DNA of 55,299 bases from Candidatus Gastranaerophilales bacterium (GCA_944326465.1 CALVEB010000014.1:1-55299), one strand, 5' to 3'; counted from the stretch's first letter, positions 1-8,657 are shown. The notes: generated from the sequence alone by a model not told the origin. Made by a program: numbers and translations.

Positions 1-191
1 CGAACAGTTTCTGTAAGTTTCTTTTCCCACAAATCCTTAGCCGTAGACCATGCTTTTTCATTGTGGTTCTGGATAAGGCCAGGTAATGTGAGCGCGGCCA
101 CGATGCCGATGACGGTCAACGTGATGAGCACCTCGGCGAGGGTAAATGCTCTTAAATTCTTACTTTGTGACCTATTAAATACAATGCACAT
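1..191 (-). CDS. Prepilin-like protein, N-terminal part (cut by window edge)
   Basis: Reading the minus strand from the ATG at 191 gives a 14-residue leader, then a type IV prepilin/pseudopilin signature (RAFTLAEVLITLTVIGIVAA), then LIQNHNEKAW. The FTLAE stretch is the prepilin-peptidase cleavage and methylation site; the hydrophobic helix anchors the protein in the inner membrane until assembly. The frame is open to the window edge, so the C-terminal domain is not seen. Near-identical residues after the helix (ending KKLTETVR) recur in the interrupted prepilin at 11710-12987, so the two are paralogues. It is transcribed divergently from the XRE regulator at 260. Confidence 0.85.
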   Translation of the reverse strand, partial: MCIVFNRSQSKNLRAFTLAEVLITLTVIGIVAALTLPGLIQNHNEKAWSTAKDLWEKKLTETV

Positions 192-214
192 AATATTTCT
201 CCTTATATTTGTCG

Positions 215-237
215 CTGATAGCGACAGTCGCTGTCAG
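215..237. promoter_or_regulatory. Near-perfect palindromic operator between prepilin and XRE gene
   Basis: CTGATAGCGAC, one central base, then GTCGCTGTCAG: two 11-bp arms with one mismatch. It lies between the prepilin start (191, minus) and the regulator start (260, plus). A 23-bp dyad of this quality between divergent genes, one encoding an HTH protein, is most simply the operator of that protein. The assignment is inference. Confidence 0.6.
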
Positions 238-259
238 TAACATAGCATAAAATATTCTT

Positions 260-517
260 ATGTGCAAGGATTTTCAAAAAGAACTGGGAAAAAATATAAG
301 ACAAATACGTCTAACAAAACACATTACACAGGAAGCATTATCACTGGAATCAAGCATTTCGCGCTCACATATCGCCATGATAGAGGCAGGGAAACGCGAT
401 ATTACTGTTAGTGCATTATTCAAAATTTCCCGTGCTCTCAATGTAACGATGAATGAAATTTTCTCATTTGACGACACAGAAAAATTTCTATTTGATATTG
501 AAAAAATATATGAATAA
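260..517 (+). CDS. Small XRE-family HTH transcriptional regulator
   Basis: An 85-aa protein that is essentially one lambda-repressor-like HTH domain (about residues 8-65; recognition region ITQEALSLESSISRSHIAMI, then EAGKRDITV). There is no sensing domain. No Shine-Dalgarno is visible; a TAAAAT hexamer lies 6 nt upstream of the ATG, so the mRNA may be leaderless. It faces a prepilin gene across the dyad at 215-237, which it probably binds. The last ~59 bp of the gene plus 14 bp of downstream sequence are repeated exactly at 1629-1701, beyond the Abi gene. A second small XRE gene (13193) stands in the same orientation to a second prepilin gene. Confidence 0.85.
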   Translation: MCKDFQKELGKNIRQIRLTKHITQEALSLESSISRSHIAMIEAGKRDITVSALFKISRALNVTMNEIFSFDDTEKFLFDIEKIYE

Positions 518-531
518 AAAACATTTCAAAA
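459..531. repeat. 73-bp direct repeat, copy 1 (3' end of XRE gene)
   Basis: Identical over 73 bp to 1629-1701. It covers the end of the regulator gene, its stop codon and 14 bp beyond. The spacing between copies is exactly 1170 bp, and the Abi_2 gene is the only gene in between. Confidence 0.9.
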
Positions 532-586
532 TGAAGGGAGTCCACACTAACGTAATACTCTTAAAACAAAAATATTAATTTAATCA

Positions 587-1459
587 CTATAAGTAATAAT
601 TCACAGGGAAACCCATTTTAGTTATATCAATATTTGGATATTTTACAAATAAATCTTTCAGCTGCTGTTTAAAGTTATTGAAAGGATGATGTTTCATTAA
701 TAGTGCAATAACAAAACAGGCAGAATAAACACTATCGTTATTTACTTGATTTTCATGCCACTGCGGTATTTTTTGTGGTTCTGCAAATTTGATTTTTAAT
801 TGTCTGTTCCATAATCTTGAATGATGAGCGCAAATATTTCTTATTGTTGCAAGAACATGTATCCAATTAGTTAAAACAGGTGATGTAAAATAGTCAGGAG
901 TTAATAAATTAGCAATTTGTTTTACATCTTTAAAATTTAATCCGCTGAGAATTTTGGATAAATCTCCCATTGACAAAACTTCTGAAATCATCCAGAATGG
1001 CGGTAAGTCAGGCTCAAAATATTTTTCATAATAATACTTTATAAAAGTATCTTTTTTCAAACCTCTTTCATTCTCTAATATTTCCAGTGTTTTTTCATAG
1101 TCCCGTCGACTTTTGTAATTTTTAACATCATAAAACCAATGCGAACCATAATTTGAGCACATATATAAACAGATTTTAGCCCGCAATGCGATTTCTATAA
1201 CACGAATATTTTCAAATATTATTGATTTTAAATCTTTATCAAAGTTATATAAATTTACTATATCTTCAAAAATAGTATTTTTCTTAAATTTATCATCTAT
1301 TTGAAAGTATTTCATGTATGCTGATAATCGATAATACGTAATATTACTAAGAATATTTTTAGCAAAATCTACGTTATTTATAATCAATCCTCTTGATTTT
1401 AATAAGTCAATTTGTTTATCGACATTCAATGACGGTTTGTTAAATTTTATCTTTTCCAC
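587..1459 (-). CDS. Abi_2 family (AbiD/AbiF-like) abortive infection protein
   Basis: A 290-aa protein with the Abi_2 layout: N-terminal helices with ITYYRLSAYMKYF (about 40-52), a middle region around FENIRVIEIALRAKI, and a C-terminal HEPN RNase motif R-x4-H in RNICAH (R207 to H212), followed by SRLWNR. Characterised family members act in phage abortive infection, and the HEPN motif suggests RNA cleavage. The gene sits alone between two 73-bp direct repeats that duplicate the end of the upstream XRE gene, which suggests acquisition by recombination at that site. No companion antitoxin-like gene lies inside the repeat unit; the XRE gene just outside may serve, but that is unproven. Confidence 0.85.
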   Translation of the reverse strand: MEKIKFNKPSLNVDKQIDLLKSRGLIINNVDFAKNILSNITYYRLSAYMKYFQIDDKFKKNTIFEDIVNLYNFDKDLKSIIFENIRVIEIALRAKICLYMCSNYGSHWFYDVKNYKSRRDYEKTLEILENERGLKKDTFIKYYYEKYFEPDLPPFWMISEVLSMGDLSKILSGLNFKDVKQIANLLTPDYFTSPVLTNWIHVLATIRNICAHHSRLWNRQLKIKFAEPQKIPQWHENQVNNDSVYSACFVIALLMKHHPFNNFKQQLKDLFVKYPNIDITKMGFPVNYYL

Positions 1460-1628
1460 ACATACCCTCTCATTAATTACAAAAAAGACCTGCTGATTTG
1501 AGCATTGTTAAGAGGCTTAGCAGGTACTATCAATAATATTATATCATATTATTAAAGGAATTTCAAGATGTTTGTAATATTTCTTATTTTTCCAATAATA
1601 AAATATATTTTTTACCTATATAAATATC

Positions 1629-1701
1629 TTTTCTCATTTGACGACACAGAAAAATTTCTATTTGATATTGAAAAAATATATGAATAAAAAACATTTCAAA
1701 A
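1629..1701. repeat. 73-bp direct repeat, copy 2
   Basis: Exact copy of 459-531, consisting of the last codons, stop and 3' flank of the XRE gene without the rest of the gene. With copy 1 it brackets a 1170-bp unit containing only the Abi_2 gene. It could be an att-like scar or the product of a homology-driven duplication. Confidence 0.9.
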
Positions 1702-1707
1702 ACGATA

Positions 1708-1734
1708 AAGAACGCCGCTTTAGTAAGCGTTCTT
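1708..1734. terminator. Hairpin downstream of the direct repeat
   Basis: AAGAACGC and GCGTTCTT form a perfect 8-bp stem around an 11-nt loop. It lies just after the second repeat copy, so it may be the original terminator of the XRE gene, displaced by the inserted unit. There is no strong T-run on the plus strand, so the role is uncertain. Confidence 0.4.
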
Positions 1735-1772
1735 AAAAATCTTCCTATTAATACTATTTTCGCTCAAGTACT

Positions 1773-1803
1773 AAAAAAGCCCTCTAAAATAGAGAGCTTT
1801 TTC
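1773..1803 (-). terminator. Terminator of fabF
   Basis: Complementary arms (AAAAAGC..CTCTA and TAGAG..GCTTTTT) form an A/T-flanked hairpin 22 bp past the fabF stop codon. It is a rho-independent terminator on the minus strand. Confidence 0.75.
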
Positions 1804-1824
1804 ATATTAATAAGGTAAACAATG

Positions 1825-3078
1825 CTAAACAACTTCTTTAATTACAATTGTTGCGTTCTGACCGCCAAATCCGAATGAATTTGACAGTGCAACGTGGACA
1901 TCTGCTTTTCTTGCCTTATGTGGAACATAATCAAGATCAGCAACTGCCTCATCCTGATTATCAAGGTTGATAGTCGGAGGTACAATTTTTTCATTAATTG
2001 TCTTAACGCATGCAATAGCTTCAACTGCACCGGTTGCACCGAGCATGTGACCGTGCATTGATTTTGTTGAAGACACCAACAAATGCGGATTGTGCTGTTT
2101 ATCGCCGAAAATACCTTCAATAGCTTTTGATTCCGCGATATCACCCAGACCGGTACTTGTACCGTGCGCATTGATATACTGAACTTCTTCCGGCTTCATA
2201 CCTGCATCTTTGAGTGCAAGTTCCATTGATTTAGTTGCGCCTTTACCTTCCGGACAAGGAGCAACAACATCATACGCATCAGCTGATTGACCGTAACCTA
2301 CGATTTCCGCATAAATTTTTGCACCGCGTTTTTTAGCGTGTTCGTATTCTTCAAGAACAAGTACTGCAGAGCCTTCTGACATAACAAAACCATCTCTGTC
2401 TTTATCATAAGGACGAGATGCTTTAGTCGGCTCGTCGTTGCGTTTTGAAAGTGTACGTGCGCTTGAAAATGCACCGATACCAACGTCGCAAATGGTCGCC
2501 TCAGCACCGCCTGCAACAACAATATCTGCATCGCCATACTGAATTGATCTGAACGCATCGCCTACAGAATGTGTACCTGTTGCACACGCTGAAACTACGA
2601 CTTTGTTCAAGCCTTTAAATCCGTATTTGATAGAAATTCTGCCGGACGGCATGTTTACAATCATCATAGGGATAGTAAACGGTGAACATTTGTTCGGGCC
2701 TTTTTCAAGTATTCTGACATGGTTTTCTTCAAAAGTGATAAAACCGCCGGCTGCCGAACTTACTATAACACCGACTCTATACGGATCTATGTCTTTTAAA
2801 TCTTCCAGTCCTGCATCTTTAATAGCTTCATCTGCCGCTACAAGTGCAAACTGAACAAATCTGTCTGTTTTTTTAGCATCTTTTGGATCCATGTATTCTT
2901 CCGGATTAAAGTTTTTAACTTCACCGGAAATTTTTACTACATGCTTACTTATATCTATTAATTCCGAAGTGCTAATCCCGCTTTTTCCTTCCACAAGCGA
3001 AGACCAAAATTTATCAACACCGACTCCAAACGGTGTAACAGCCCCCATGCCTGTGATTACTACTCTTCTTTTTGTCAT
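1825..3078 (-). CDS. fabF: 3-oxoacyl-[acyl-carrier-protein] synthase II
   Basis: A 417-aa condensing enzyme that extends acyl-ACP by decarboxylative condensation with malonyl-ACP in type II fatty acid synthesis. The thiolase-fold catalytic triad is visible: C165 (VVSACATGTHS), H305 (NAHGTSTGLGD) and H342 (KSMHGHMLGATG). The length is normal for FabF. A Shine-Dalgarno (AAAGG) precedes the ATG. It is the last gene of a fabG-acpP-fabF cluster on the minus strand, with a terminator right after it. Confidence 0.97.
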   Translation of the reverse strand: MTKRRVVITGMGAVTPFGVGVDKFWSSLVEGKSGISTSELIDISKHVVKISGEVKNFNPEEYMDPKDAKKTDRFVQFALVAADEAIKDAGLEDLKDIDPYRVGVIVSSAAGGFITFEENHVRILEKGPNKCSPFTIPMMIVNMPSGRISIKYGFKGLNKVVVSACATGTHSVGDAFRSIQYGDADIVVAGGAEATICDVGIGAFSSARTLSKRNDEPTKASRPYDKDRDGFVMSEGSAVLVLEEYEHAKKRGAKIYAEIVGYGQSADAYDVVAPCPEGKGATKSMELALKDAGMKPEEVQYINAHGTSTGLGDIAESKAIEGIFGDKQHNPHLLVSSTKSMHGHMLGATGAVEAIACVKTINEKIVPPTINLDNQDEAVADLDYVPHKARKADVHVALSNSFGFGGQNATIVIKEVV

Positions 3079-3216
3079 CTTTTTACCTTTATACCTTGTG
3101 ATAAATATACGAGGGAGAAAATACTATTCAATTTTCACCCTCGCAACATTTATAAAAGATTCTAAAACAGTTTGTTGCGCTTACCATGCCTTACCGGCAC
3201 AGACGGCATCGATTAA

Positions 3217-3447
3217 CTATTTGTGAGAATCGATGTAGTTAACTGCATCTTGAACAGTTTGAATTTTTTCAGCTTCTTCATCAGGGATTTCGCAGCCGAA
3301 TTCTTCTTCAAAAGCCATAACTAATTCTACTGTATCTAATGAGTCAGCACCCAAATCAGCGGTGAAACTTGCTTCAGGAGTAACTAAAGCTTCATCAACG
3401 CTTAATTGGTCTACAACTACTTTTTTAACTTTTTCTAATGTACTCAT
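3217..3447 (-). CDS. acpP: Acyl carrier protein
   Basis: A 76-aa acidic protein with the phosphopantetheine attachment site [10 protein letters not shown] (Ser36). It carries growing acyl chains between the fatty-acid synthase enzymes in the cytoplasm. A GAGG-type ribosome-binding site precedes the ATG. It lies between fabG and fabF, a very common arrangement. Confidence 0.97.
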   Translation of the reverse strand: MSTLEKVKKVVVDQLSVDEALVTPEASFTADLGADSLDTVELVMAFEEEFGCEIPDEEAEKIQTVQDAVNYIDSHK

Positions 3448-3564
3448 CTTTTTTTCCTCATAATTATTGTATTACTACACTATTTCAAAAACATTATAAA
3501 TGCTTCAAAGTTTTTTTGCAAGAAATTTACAAATACTTAAAAGTAATGTAAAAAAATCTTTACT

Positions 3565-4290
3565 TTATATAATTAAGCCGCCGTCAACTTCCAGCACCTG
3601 ACCTGTGACGTAATCAGCGTCAACTGCCAAAAATTTAACAACCTTAGCGATATCTTCCGGTTCACCGAGGCGTTTTAGCGGAATAAAATCGGTAAACTTA
3701 GAAGTATCCAGATCTTTTGTCATATCAGTATTAATAAATCCCGGTGCAACTGCATTAACTCTTATTCCGCGGGAACCGAGTTCTTTAGCAAGGGTTTTTG
3801 TTAGACCGATTAATCCGGCTTTTGCAGCGGAATAATTAGCCTGACCCGCATTGCCGGAAACACCTACAACACTTGCCATATTAACAATTGCCCCGCTTCT
3901 TTGTTTCATCATAACCTTAACAACCGGTTGAGAAACAAAAAATGCACTTGATAAATTCGTATTAATAACTGCATTCCAATTTTCTTCTGACATTCTCATA
4001 AATAAACCGTCGCGGGTAATACCTGCGTTGTTCACGAGAACATCAATTCTGCCGTATTTCTCAACAATTTCAGCAATGCTTTTGTCAACTTCTTCTTTGT
4101 TAGAAACATCAAATTTATAAGCTGCAGCCTCAACGCCCAGCGCCTTAATTTCCTGAACAGTTTTTTCAGCGGCTTCAGCATTGCCGGCATAGTTAACTAT
4201 AATATCATAACCTGCTTTTGCAAGTTCCAGCGCGCAAGCCTTACCGATTCCGCGGGATGCGCCGGTTACTAATGCTAATTTTTCTGACAT
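3565..4290 (-). CDS. fabG: 3-oxoacyl-[acyl-carrier-protein] reductase
   Basis: A 241-aa short-chain dehydrogenase that reduces 3-ketoacyl-ACP with NADPH. The TGASRGIG cofactor loop lies near the N-terminus (about 9-16), NNAG at about 87-90, and the catalytic Ser140, Tyr153 and Lys157 (YSAAK) are intact. The C-terminal EVDGGLII is typical of FabG. A good AAGGAG site precedes the ATG. First gene of the fab cluster. The ~235 bp upstream, up to the terminator at 4497, hold no convincing gene. Confidence 0.96.
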   Translation of the reverse strand: MSEKLALVTGASRGIGKACALELAKAGYDIIVNYAGNAEAAEKTVQEIKALGVEAAAYKFDVSNKEEVDKSIAEIVEKYGRIDVLVNNAGITRDGLFMRMSEENWNAVINTNLSSAFFVSQPVVKVMMKQRSGAIVNMASVVGVSGNAGQANYSAAKAGLIGLTKTLAKELGSRGIRVNAVAPGFINTDMTKDLDTSKFTDFIPLKRLGEPEDIAKVVKFLAVDADYVTGQVLEVDGGLII

Positions 4291-4496
4291 ATATAAATCT
4301 CCTTATACAATCTCTCTTCAATGTTGAAATAATATCATAAAGATAAATTTTTCTCACCTTCAGGATAAAGATTGTTATAATTGTTAATAAAGAAAATCCG
4401 CCTGCAAAAGTCAGACGCAAGTCTGAATTAAACAAATTTCCGGCTATTTTTATAACTCTTAGTTCTAGATTTTTCCCTTGCCTGCTATCTTAAATT

Positions 4497-4523
4497 AAAA
4501 AGCCCCTCAATGAGGAGCTTTTT
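4497..4523 (-). terminator. Rho-independent terminator
   Basis: AAAAAGC-CCCTCA and TGAGG-AGCTTTTT arms form a hairpin immediately after the 178-aa gene that ends at 4526 on the minus strand. Confidence 0.8.
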
Positions 4524-4525
4524 AA

Positions 4526-5062
4526 TTAATCGTCATCTTCATCTTTTTTTTCAGACTTTACTTCCGGTTTTTCGGATGCAGGTTTTTCTGCGGCCGGTTT
4601 TTCAGGAGCCGGTTTAACTTCTTCTTTTTTGTCTGTTTTCGGAGCCGCTGCTTTTTTAGGTTCTTTAGCCGGTTCTTCCTCTTTCAGGTATACAACAGGT
4701 TTTGCATCGTGTTTTTCAAACAATTTGTTCAATCTTTTTGCATTATTCATACCAAAACCTACAACAGAGGCCACGGCACCCACTGCACCAAAAAGGACGA
4801 CTGATAAACCTTTTAACAATACATTAGCTTTTTTTGAGGCAAGACCACCTAATAACATTGCGCCTGCCGTAATTGCACAAGACGCAATTCCGTTGGCTGT
4901 ACGTTTGTTTTCTTCTTTTTTGTAATCAGCAATAAATTCATCTGCTTTGTTTTCAGGTACAGAATAGTGAGCGACTATATCTTTCCCGAAAAATTTATTT
5001 TTTGCATCTACCTGAACTCTGCCGCCGTCAAGTGGTTTTACTACTTCTACTGATAATGCCAT
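4526..5062 (-). CDS. Hypothetical membrane protein with Lys/Pro/Glu-rich tail
   Basis: A 178-aa protein of unknown function. The N-terminus (MALSVEVVKPLDGGRVQV) matches that of the next gene (5087-5482), so the two are tandem paralogues. Two hydrophobic Gly/Ala-rich segments (roughly residues 60-105) suggest membrane insertion, followed by a long low-complexity tail of KPAAEKPASEKP type ending in DEDDD. I choose the ATG at 5062 over one 21 bp upstream because GGAGGT sits 9 nt before it, while the upstream ATG overlaps that ribosome-binding site. Probably co-transcribed with 5087-5482, 24 bp away. Confidence 0.75.
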   Translation of the reverse strand: MALSVEVVKPLDGGRVQVDAKNKFFGKDIVAHYSVPENKADEFIADYKKEENKRTANGIASCAITAGAMLLGGLASKKANVLLKGLSVVLFGAVGAVASVVGFGMNNAKRLNKLFEKHDAKPVVYLKEEEPAKEPKKAAAPKTDKKEEVKPAPEKPAAEKPASEKPEVKSEKKDEDDD

Positions 5063-5086
5063 TTTAAACTGACCTCCATTCACTTT

Positions 5087-5482
5087 TTATTTAATATCCT
5101 CAGGCTTTTGACCTGTTACTTCTTCTACATTGTAATTTTTCATATTTATTTGTTCTAACTTGTTGTTAAAACTCTTATCAGCTTTTTTGCTGCCCAAGAA
5201 TGCTAACAACCCGACGCCGACACCGGATAATACCTTGCCGAGTGTACCGAACTTCAATACCGCCCCGACAAGCAAACCAATACCGGCACTTAAAAAGTAT
5301 GTCATTATATTCTGGAATTTACGGTTAGTGTTAAGAGAATTTCTCTGCGCAATAAATTGATCTGCCTTTTCCTGCGGGGCAACATAATAGCGCTCAACAG
5401 GATGTTTTTCAGTACCTGATTTTTCCTGTATCAGTACCCTGTTGTTTTCTAAATTTCTTACTACACTAACACTTAAAGACAT
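5087..5482 (-). CDS. Hypothetical small membrane protein, paralogue of the next gene
   Basis: A 131-aa protein of unknown function. The N-terminal ~45 residues (MSLSVSVVRNLENNRVLI, then ERYYVAPQEKADQFIAQ) resemble the start of the 4526-5062 product. Two hydrophobic segments follow (about 58-95, including SAGIGLLVGAVLKFG and GVGVGLLAFLG). It lacks the charged tail of its paralogue. The pair look like a duplicated two-helix membrane protein with a small cytoplasmic N-terminal domain. Confidence 0.72.
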   Translation of the reverse strand: MSLSVSVVRNLENNRVLIQEKSGTEKHPVERYYVAPQEKADQFIAQRNSLNTNRKFQNIMTYFLSAGIGLLVGAVLKFGTLGKVLSGVGVGLLAFLGSKKADKSFNNKLEQINMKNYNVEEVTGQKPEDIK

Positions 5483-5571
5483 ACTACACCTTATATTACA
5501 TTTTCATAAAAACCAGTACAACTAAAAATTTGCCAATATACAGCCATTTTAGCCAGAAAACGTAACATAAC

Positions 5572-5832
5572 TTAATTAAGGTATTCGTTAAGCTTTCCGC
5601 TTTTGTGGAGTGCTTCTAAATCAGTGTATCCGCCGACATATTTATCGTTAATAATAATCTGCGGCACTGTTGAAATTGAACGATTAAAGCGTTGTGCTAA
5701 CTCTTCACACATTTTGTCAAACGAATCTGACACATCGTGTTCAGAGTATTCCAGATTTAACATTTTGAGTAATTTTTTTGCCTTAATGCAATAAGGGCAT
5801 GTTTGAGATGTGTAAATTTCAATTTTGTTCAT
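5572..5832 (-). CDS. Glutaredoxin
   Basis: An 86-aa thioredoxin-fold protein with a dithiol active site TCPYC (C12, C15), the cis-proline segment TVPQIIINDK and the GGYTDL glutathione-binding turn. It reduces disulfides or glutathionylated proteins using glutathione or an alternative thiol. AGGATAACTT before the ATG supplies the ribosome-binding site. It starts 3 bp after the stop of the upstream Ycf45-like gene, so the two are probably one transcript. Confidence 0.93.
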   Translation of the reverse strand: MNKIEIYTSQTCPYCIKAKKLLKMLNLEYSEHDVSDSFDKMCEELAQRFNRSISTVPQIIINDKYVGGYTDLEALHKSGKLNEYLN

Positions 5833-5835
5833 AAG

Positions 5836-7464
5836 TTATCCTGTCTTTTGCTGATTAAAATCTTTACCGCCAACGATTTTTAAGTGCCGTTGCGCACCTT
5901 CACCAACTGATTTTGAGATTAAGTTGTGCTGCTCGACTAATTCATGCTGCAACTTTCTAATCTGCTGGTTTTGAGGCCGGAGTTCAATATGATCGGCACC
6001 TGCAAGTATTTTGTTAATTGCAGCTTTAGCTTCATCGAGTGCACGTTCTGCCTCATCATAATACCCCTGTAAGGTCTCTACTTCTGTTATATCAAGCGCT
6101 TCTTTTAAAACTTTCTGTATTTGCGCCATAGAATTTGTTTTAATGTAGAAAATTCGCAGTCTGTAATCGTTTGCAGTACTGAGGATTTTTGCACCGCCTT
6201 TTGCAAAGTTTTTGTGCGCGATTACGATATCTGCTTCATCAATATTTCTTGTAATCTCGACATTCAAATCCAGACGCTCAATGATTTTTTCTACAATACT
6301 CCTTGAGACAGCATAAAGATACACTTTTTTAAAGTTTTTAACTTCATCAACGTATTTCTGGCGTGAGAACGAAAATTTTAAACTGTCATCGGGTTTAATT
6401 TTTTCTTCAAGCCTGTGAATTTCTTCAGTTATAGTCGGGTGATTTTTTTCTTCTTGTTTAGGCGGTTCTGCCGGTTTATCATCGTAAGTTTTATCAACTT
6501 TTCTAATTTCGGGTCTTATCGGCCAGCCGCGCAAAATATAATCAACAGCTTCTGCTGTATCTTTATACACAGCGAGAGTATTTCTGTCTAAGATTTCTAT
6601 AACAATATCAAATGTCGGCTGTTTTTCACGTTCAAGAACTGTTTTTTGCGATGCGCGGCGTTTTGCCTCGTCATCACCCAGGGTTACTGATTGAACACCC
6701 CCGACCAAATCAGAAAGTGTCGGGTTTTTAATCAGGTTTTCAAGACTGTTACCGTGCGCGGTAGCGATTAACATAACACCGCGTTCAGCTATTGTTCTTG
6801 CGGCCTGCGCTTCGGCTTCTGTACCTATTTCGTCAACCACAATAACTTCCGGCGTATGGTTCTCAACAGCCTCAATCATAATATCTTTCTGGAATTCCGG
6901 TTGTCTTACCTGCATACGTCTGGCATGGCCTATTGCAGGATGCGGCGTATCCCCGTCGCCTGCTATTTCGTTTGATGTATCAACGACGACAACACGCTTG
7001 CCGAGTTCATCAGCAACCAGACGGGATATTTCTCTTAACTTGGTTGTTTTACCAACCCCCGGCCGCCCGAGAAAGAGAATACTTTTACCCATCATACAAA
7101 TATCTTTTATACAAGCAATTGTCCCCGTAACAACTCTACCGATTCTGCACGTGAGGCCGATAATTTTCCCTTGCCTGTTACGTATTGCACTGATTCTGTG
7201 GAGTGTTCCGGGGATCCCTGAACGATTATCAGATGTAAATTCCTGAACATGACTTGTTATGAATGAAATATCCTCATCAGTAACAGTATCATTGCCGAGG
7301 TATTCTATTTTACCTCCCGAGTGTCTTATCTCAGGCGTTCGCCCGATATCCAGTACAATTTCTATAACATCCTCCAGTTTCTCATAACTCAAGTACTTTT
7401 TTACCCGCTCCGGCAAGATGTTCACAAGTTTGTCGATATCGTTCTGAAATTCAAGATTGCTCAT
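5836..7464 (-). CDS. Ycf45/SpoIIIAA-like AAA ATPase with C-terminal R3H domain
   Basis: A 542-aa protein. Residues about 60-300 form a RecA/AAA-type ATPase with Walker A GRPGVGKTT (133-141), a DTSNEIAGDGD stretch, and Walker B VIVVDEIG (207-214), very close to the R3H-type Ycf45 proteins of cyanobacteria and plastids and to SpoIIIAA. A charged linker (about 325-365) leads to a C-terminal region ending in an R3H-like segment (RPQNQQIRKLQHELVEQHN then GEGAQRHLKIVG), expected to bind single-stranded nucleic acid. The biological role in cyanobacteria is not settled. This gene is one of the better taxonomic hints in the window. Confidence 0.85.
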   Translation of the reverse strand: MSNLEFQNDIDKLVNILPERVKKYLSYEKLEDVIEIVLDIGRTPEIRHSGGKIEYLGNDTVTDEDISFITSHVQEFTSDNRSGIPGTLHRISAIRNRQGKIIGLTCRIGRVVTGTIACIKDICMMGKSILFLGRPGVGKTTKLREISRLVADELGKRVVVVDTSNEIAGDGDTPHPAIGHARRMQVRQPEFQKDIMIEAVENHTPEVIVVDEIGTEAEAQAARTIAERGVMLIATAHGNSLENLIKNPTLSDLVGGVQSVTLGDDEAKRRASQKTVLEREKQPTFDIVIEILDRNTLAVYKDTAEAVDYILRGWPIRPEIRKVDKTYDDKPAEPPKQEEKNHPTITEEIHRLEEKIKPDDSLKFSFSRQKYVDEVKNFKKVYLYAVSRSIVEKIIERLDLNVEITRNIDEADIVIAHKNFAKGGAKILSTANDYRLRIFYIKTNSMAQIQKVLKEALDITEVETLQGYYDEAERALDEAKAAINKILAGADHIELRPQNQQIRKLQHELVEQHNLISKSVGEGAQRHLKIVGGKDFNQQKTG

Positions 7465-7736
7465 GCTTTTTCATCGCCTTTCTTATTTTGATATTCAATT
7501 GTTTATATTCAAAATATGATTATTGGCTGAATTATTTTCTCTCTACTATTATTATACCACTTTTTAAAAAATTTTCATCATTCTAAAGAACTACATCTGT
7601 AGCAAATTTACAAAATTTAACAGACTCCGCAAACAGTTACCGGTAAGAAAAAATTTATATGGTCTATACAAAAACAAATACATAACAGCTATTCGTTTAC
7701 TTCGCAACAAAACATACTATAAAATCCGATTTGTGA

Positions 7737-7742
7737 TATAAT
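7737..7742 (+). promoter_or_regulatory. -10 box placing the 7749 gene on a leaderless mRNA
   Basis: Perfect TATAAT six nt before the ATG at 7749, with no Shine-Dalgarno between. The -35 region is poor. Transcription would begin at or next to the start codon. Confidence 0.5.
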
Positions 7743-7748
7743 TTAAGT

Positions 7749-8657
7749 ATGAAAAAAATATTAATCACAAGTTTACTGCTATTAGCAGGCATAATGCCGG
7801 TAATTGCAGATGATATTACCGAAGATTTTCTGGATATTGCAGCAGATTATTGTATTCAGGGCAACTATTCAGAAGCAATTAATTATGTGGACAAAGCTAT
7901 TGCACACGAACCTGACAATCCCAATTTAATTGCAATAAAAGAAGGAATTTATCGCATCCAGAATCCTAATGCAAAATCATATCTGGCACTCAATAATCCC
8001 GAGGTCAAAGAAGCAGAAGCTTACAAAAAATCAGGAAACAAAACAAAAGAAATAGAAGCGCTTACAACAGGTTACAACGCAAAAAATCCATGGGCGACAT
8101 ATTATCTGGCAGAATATTACCGCGCAAGCAAGCAATATAACACAGCCCTGAATTATTATGACAAAACCCTTGAATTAAAAGCCGGCTTTGCGCAGTGCTA
8201 TCTTGGTATTACATTAACCTTAATGGAAATGCACAACTATGAAGCTGCTCTAAACGCTGTCAGATATTATCTTGACCGCTGCCCTAAATCAGATTTAGGG
8301 TATGCATTACGCGCGGAAATGAATATGCATCTGAAAAATTATGTTGATGCCGAAGCTGATATAATCACCGCACTGTCAATTTCTGATGACATTGAATATA
8401 AACTTCTTGAAGCAGAAATTCTTTACTATCGCGGAAGCTATAAGTCCGCTAAAGAAAAACTTACAGCACTTTCAAGCAGTATAAAAACAGCAGAATTGTA
8501 CAAATATCTGGGACTTTGCGATTATGCACTAAAAGATTACAACAACGCATTACTAAATTTAAATAATTCAATCATCCTCTCTGATGACGACATTGAAGTC
8601 AAAAAAAAGTATAATGAAGTTAAAACTAAATTAACAAACGGAAATACAAATGGCTAG
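7749..8657 (+). CDS. Secreted tetratricopeptide-repeat protein
   Basis: A 302-aa protein with a cleavable signal peptide (MKKILITSLLLLAGIMPVIA then DD) and several TPR helices: EAINYVDKAIAHEPDNPNL, YNTALNYYDKTLELKAGFA, YEAALNAVRYYLDRCPKSD, and a C-terminal pair. TPRs are protein-interaction scaffolds; in this position it is probably periplasmic. It opens a plus-strand group (7749-11143) and overlaps the next gene by 8 bp. The partner is unknown. No ribosome-binding site is seen, see the -10 box at 7737. Confidence 0.8.
   Translation: MKKILITSLLLLAGIMPVIADDITEDFLDIAADYCIQGNYSEAINYVDKAIAHEPDNPNLIAIKEGIYRIQNPNAKSYLALNNPEVKEAEAYKKSGNKTKEIEALTTGYNAKNPWATYYLAEYYRASKQYNTALNYYDKTLELKAGFAQCYLGITLTLMEMHNYEAALNAVRYYLDRCPKSDLGYALRAEMNMHLKNYVDAEADIITALSISDDIEYKLLEAEILYYRGSYKSAKEKLTALSSSIKTAELYKYLGLCDYALKDYNNALLNLNNSIILSDDDIEVKKKYNEVKTKLTNGNTNG

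Noticed and set aside
587-1459. Abi_2 and the XRE gene as a classical toxin-antitoxin operon
   Set aside because: They are convergent, not co-transcribed, and the direct repeats show that the Abi gene is a separable unit.
4241-4435. 64-aa minus-strand frame upstream of fabG
   Set aside because: It overlaps the fabG start out of frame and has no ribosome-binding site.
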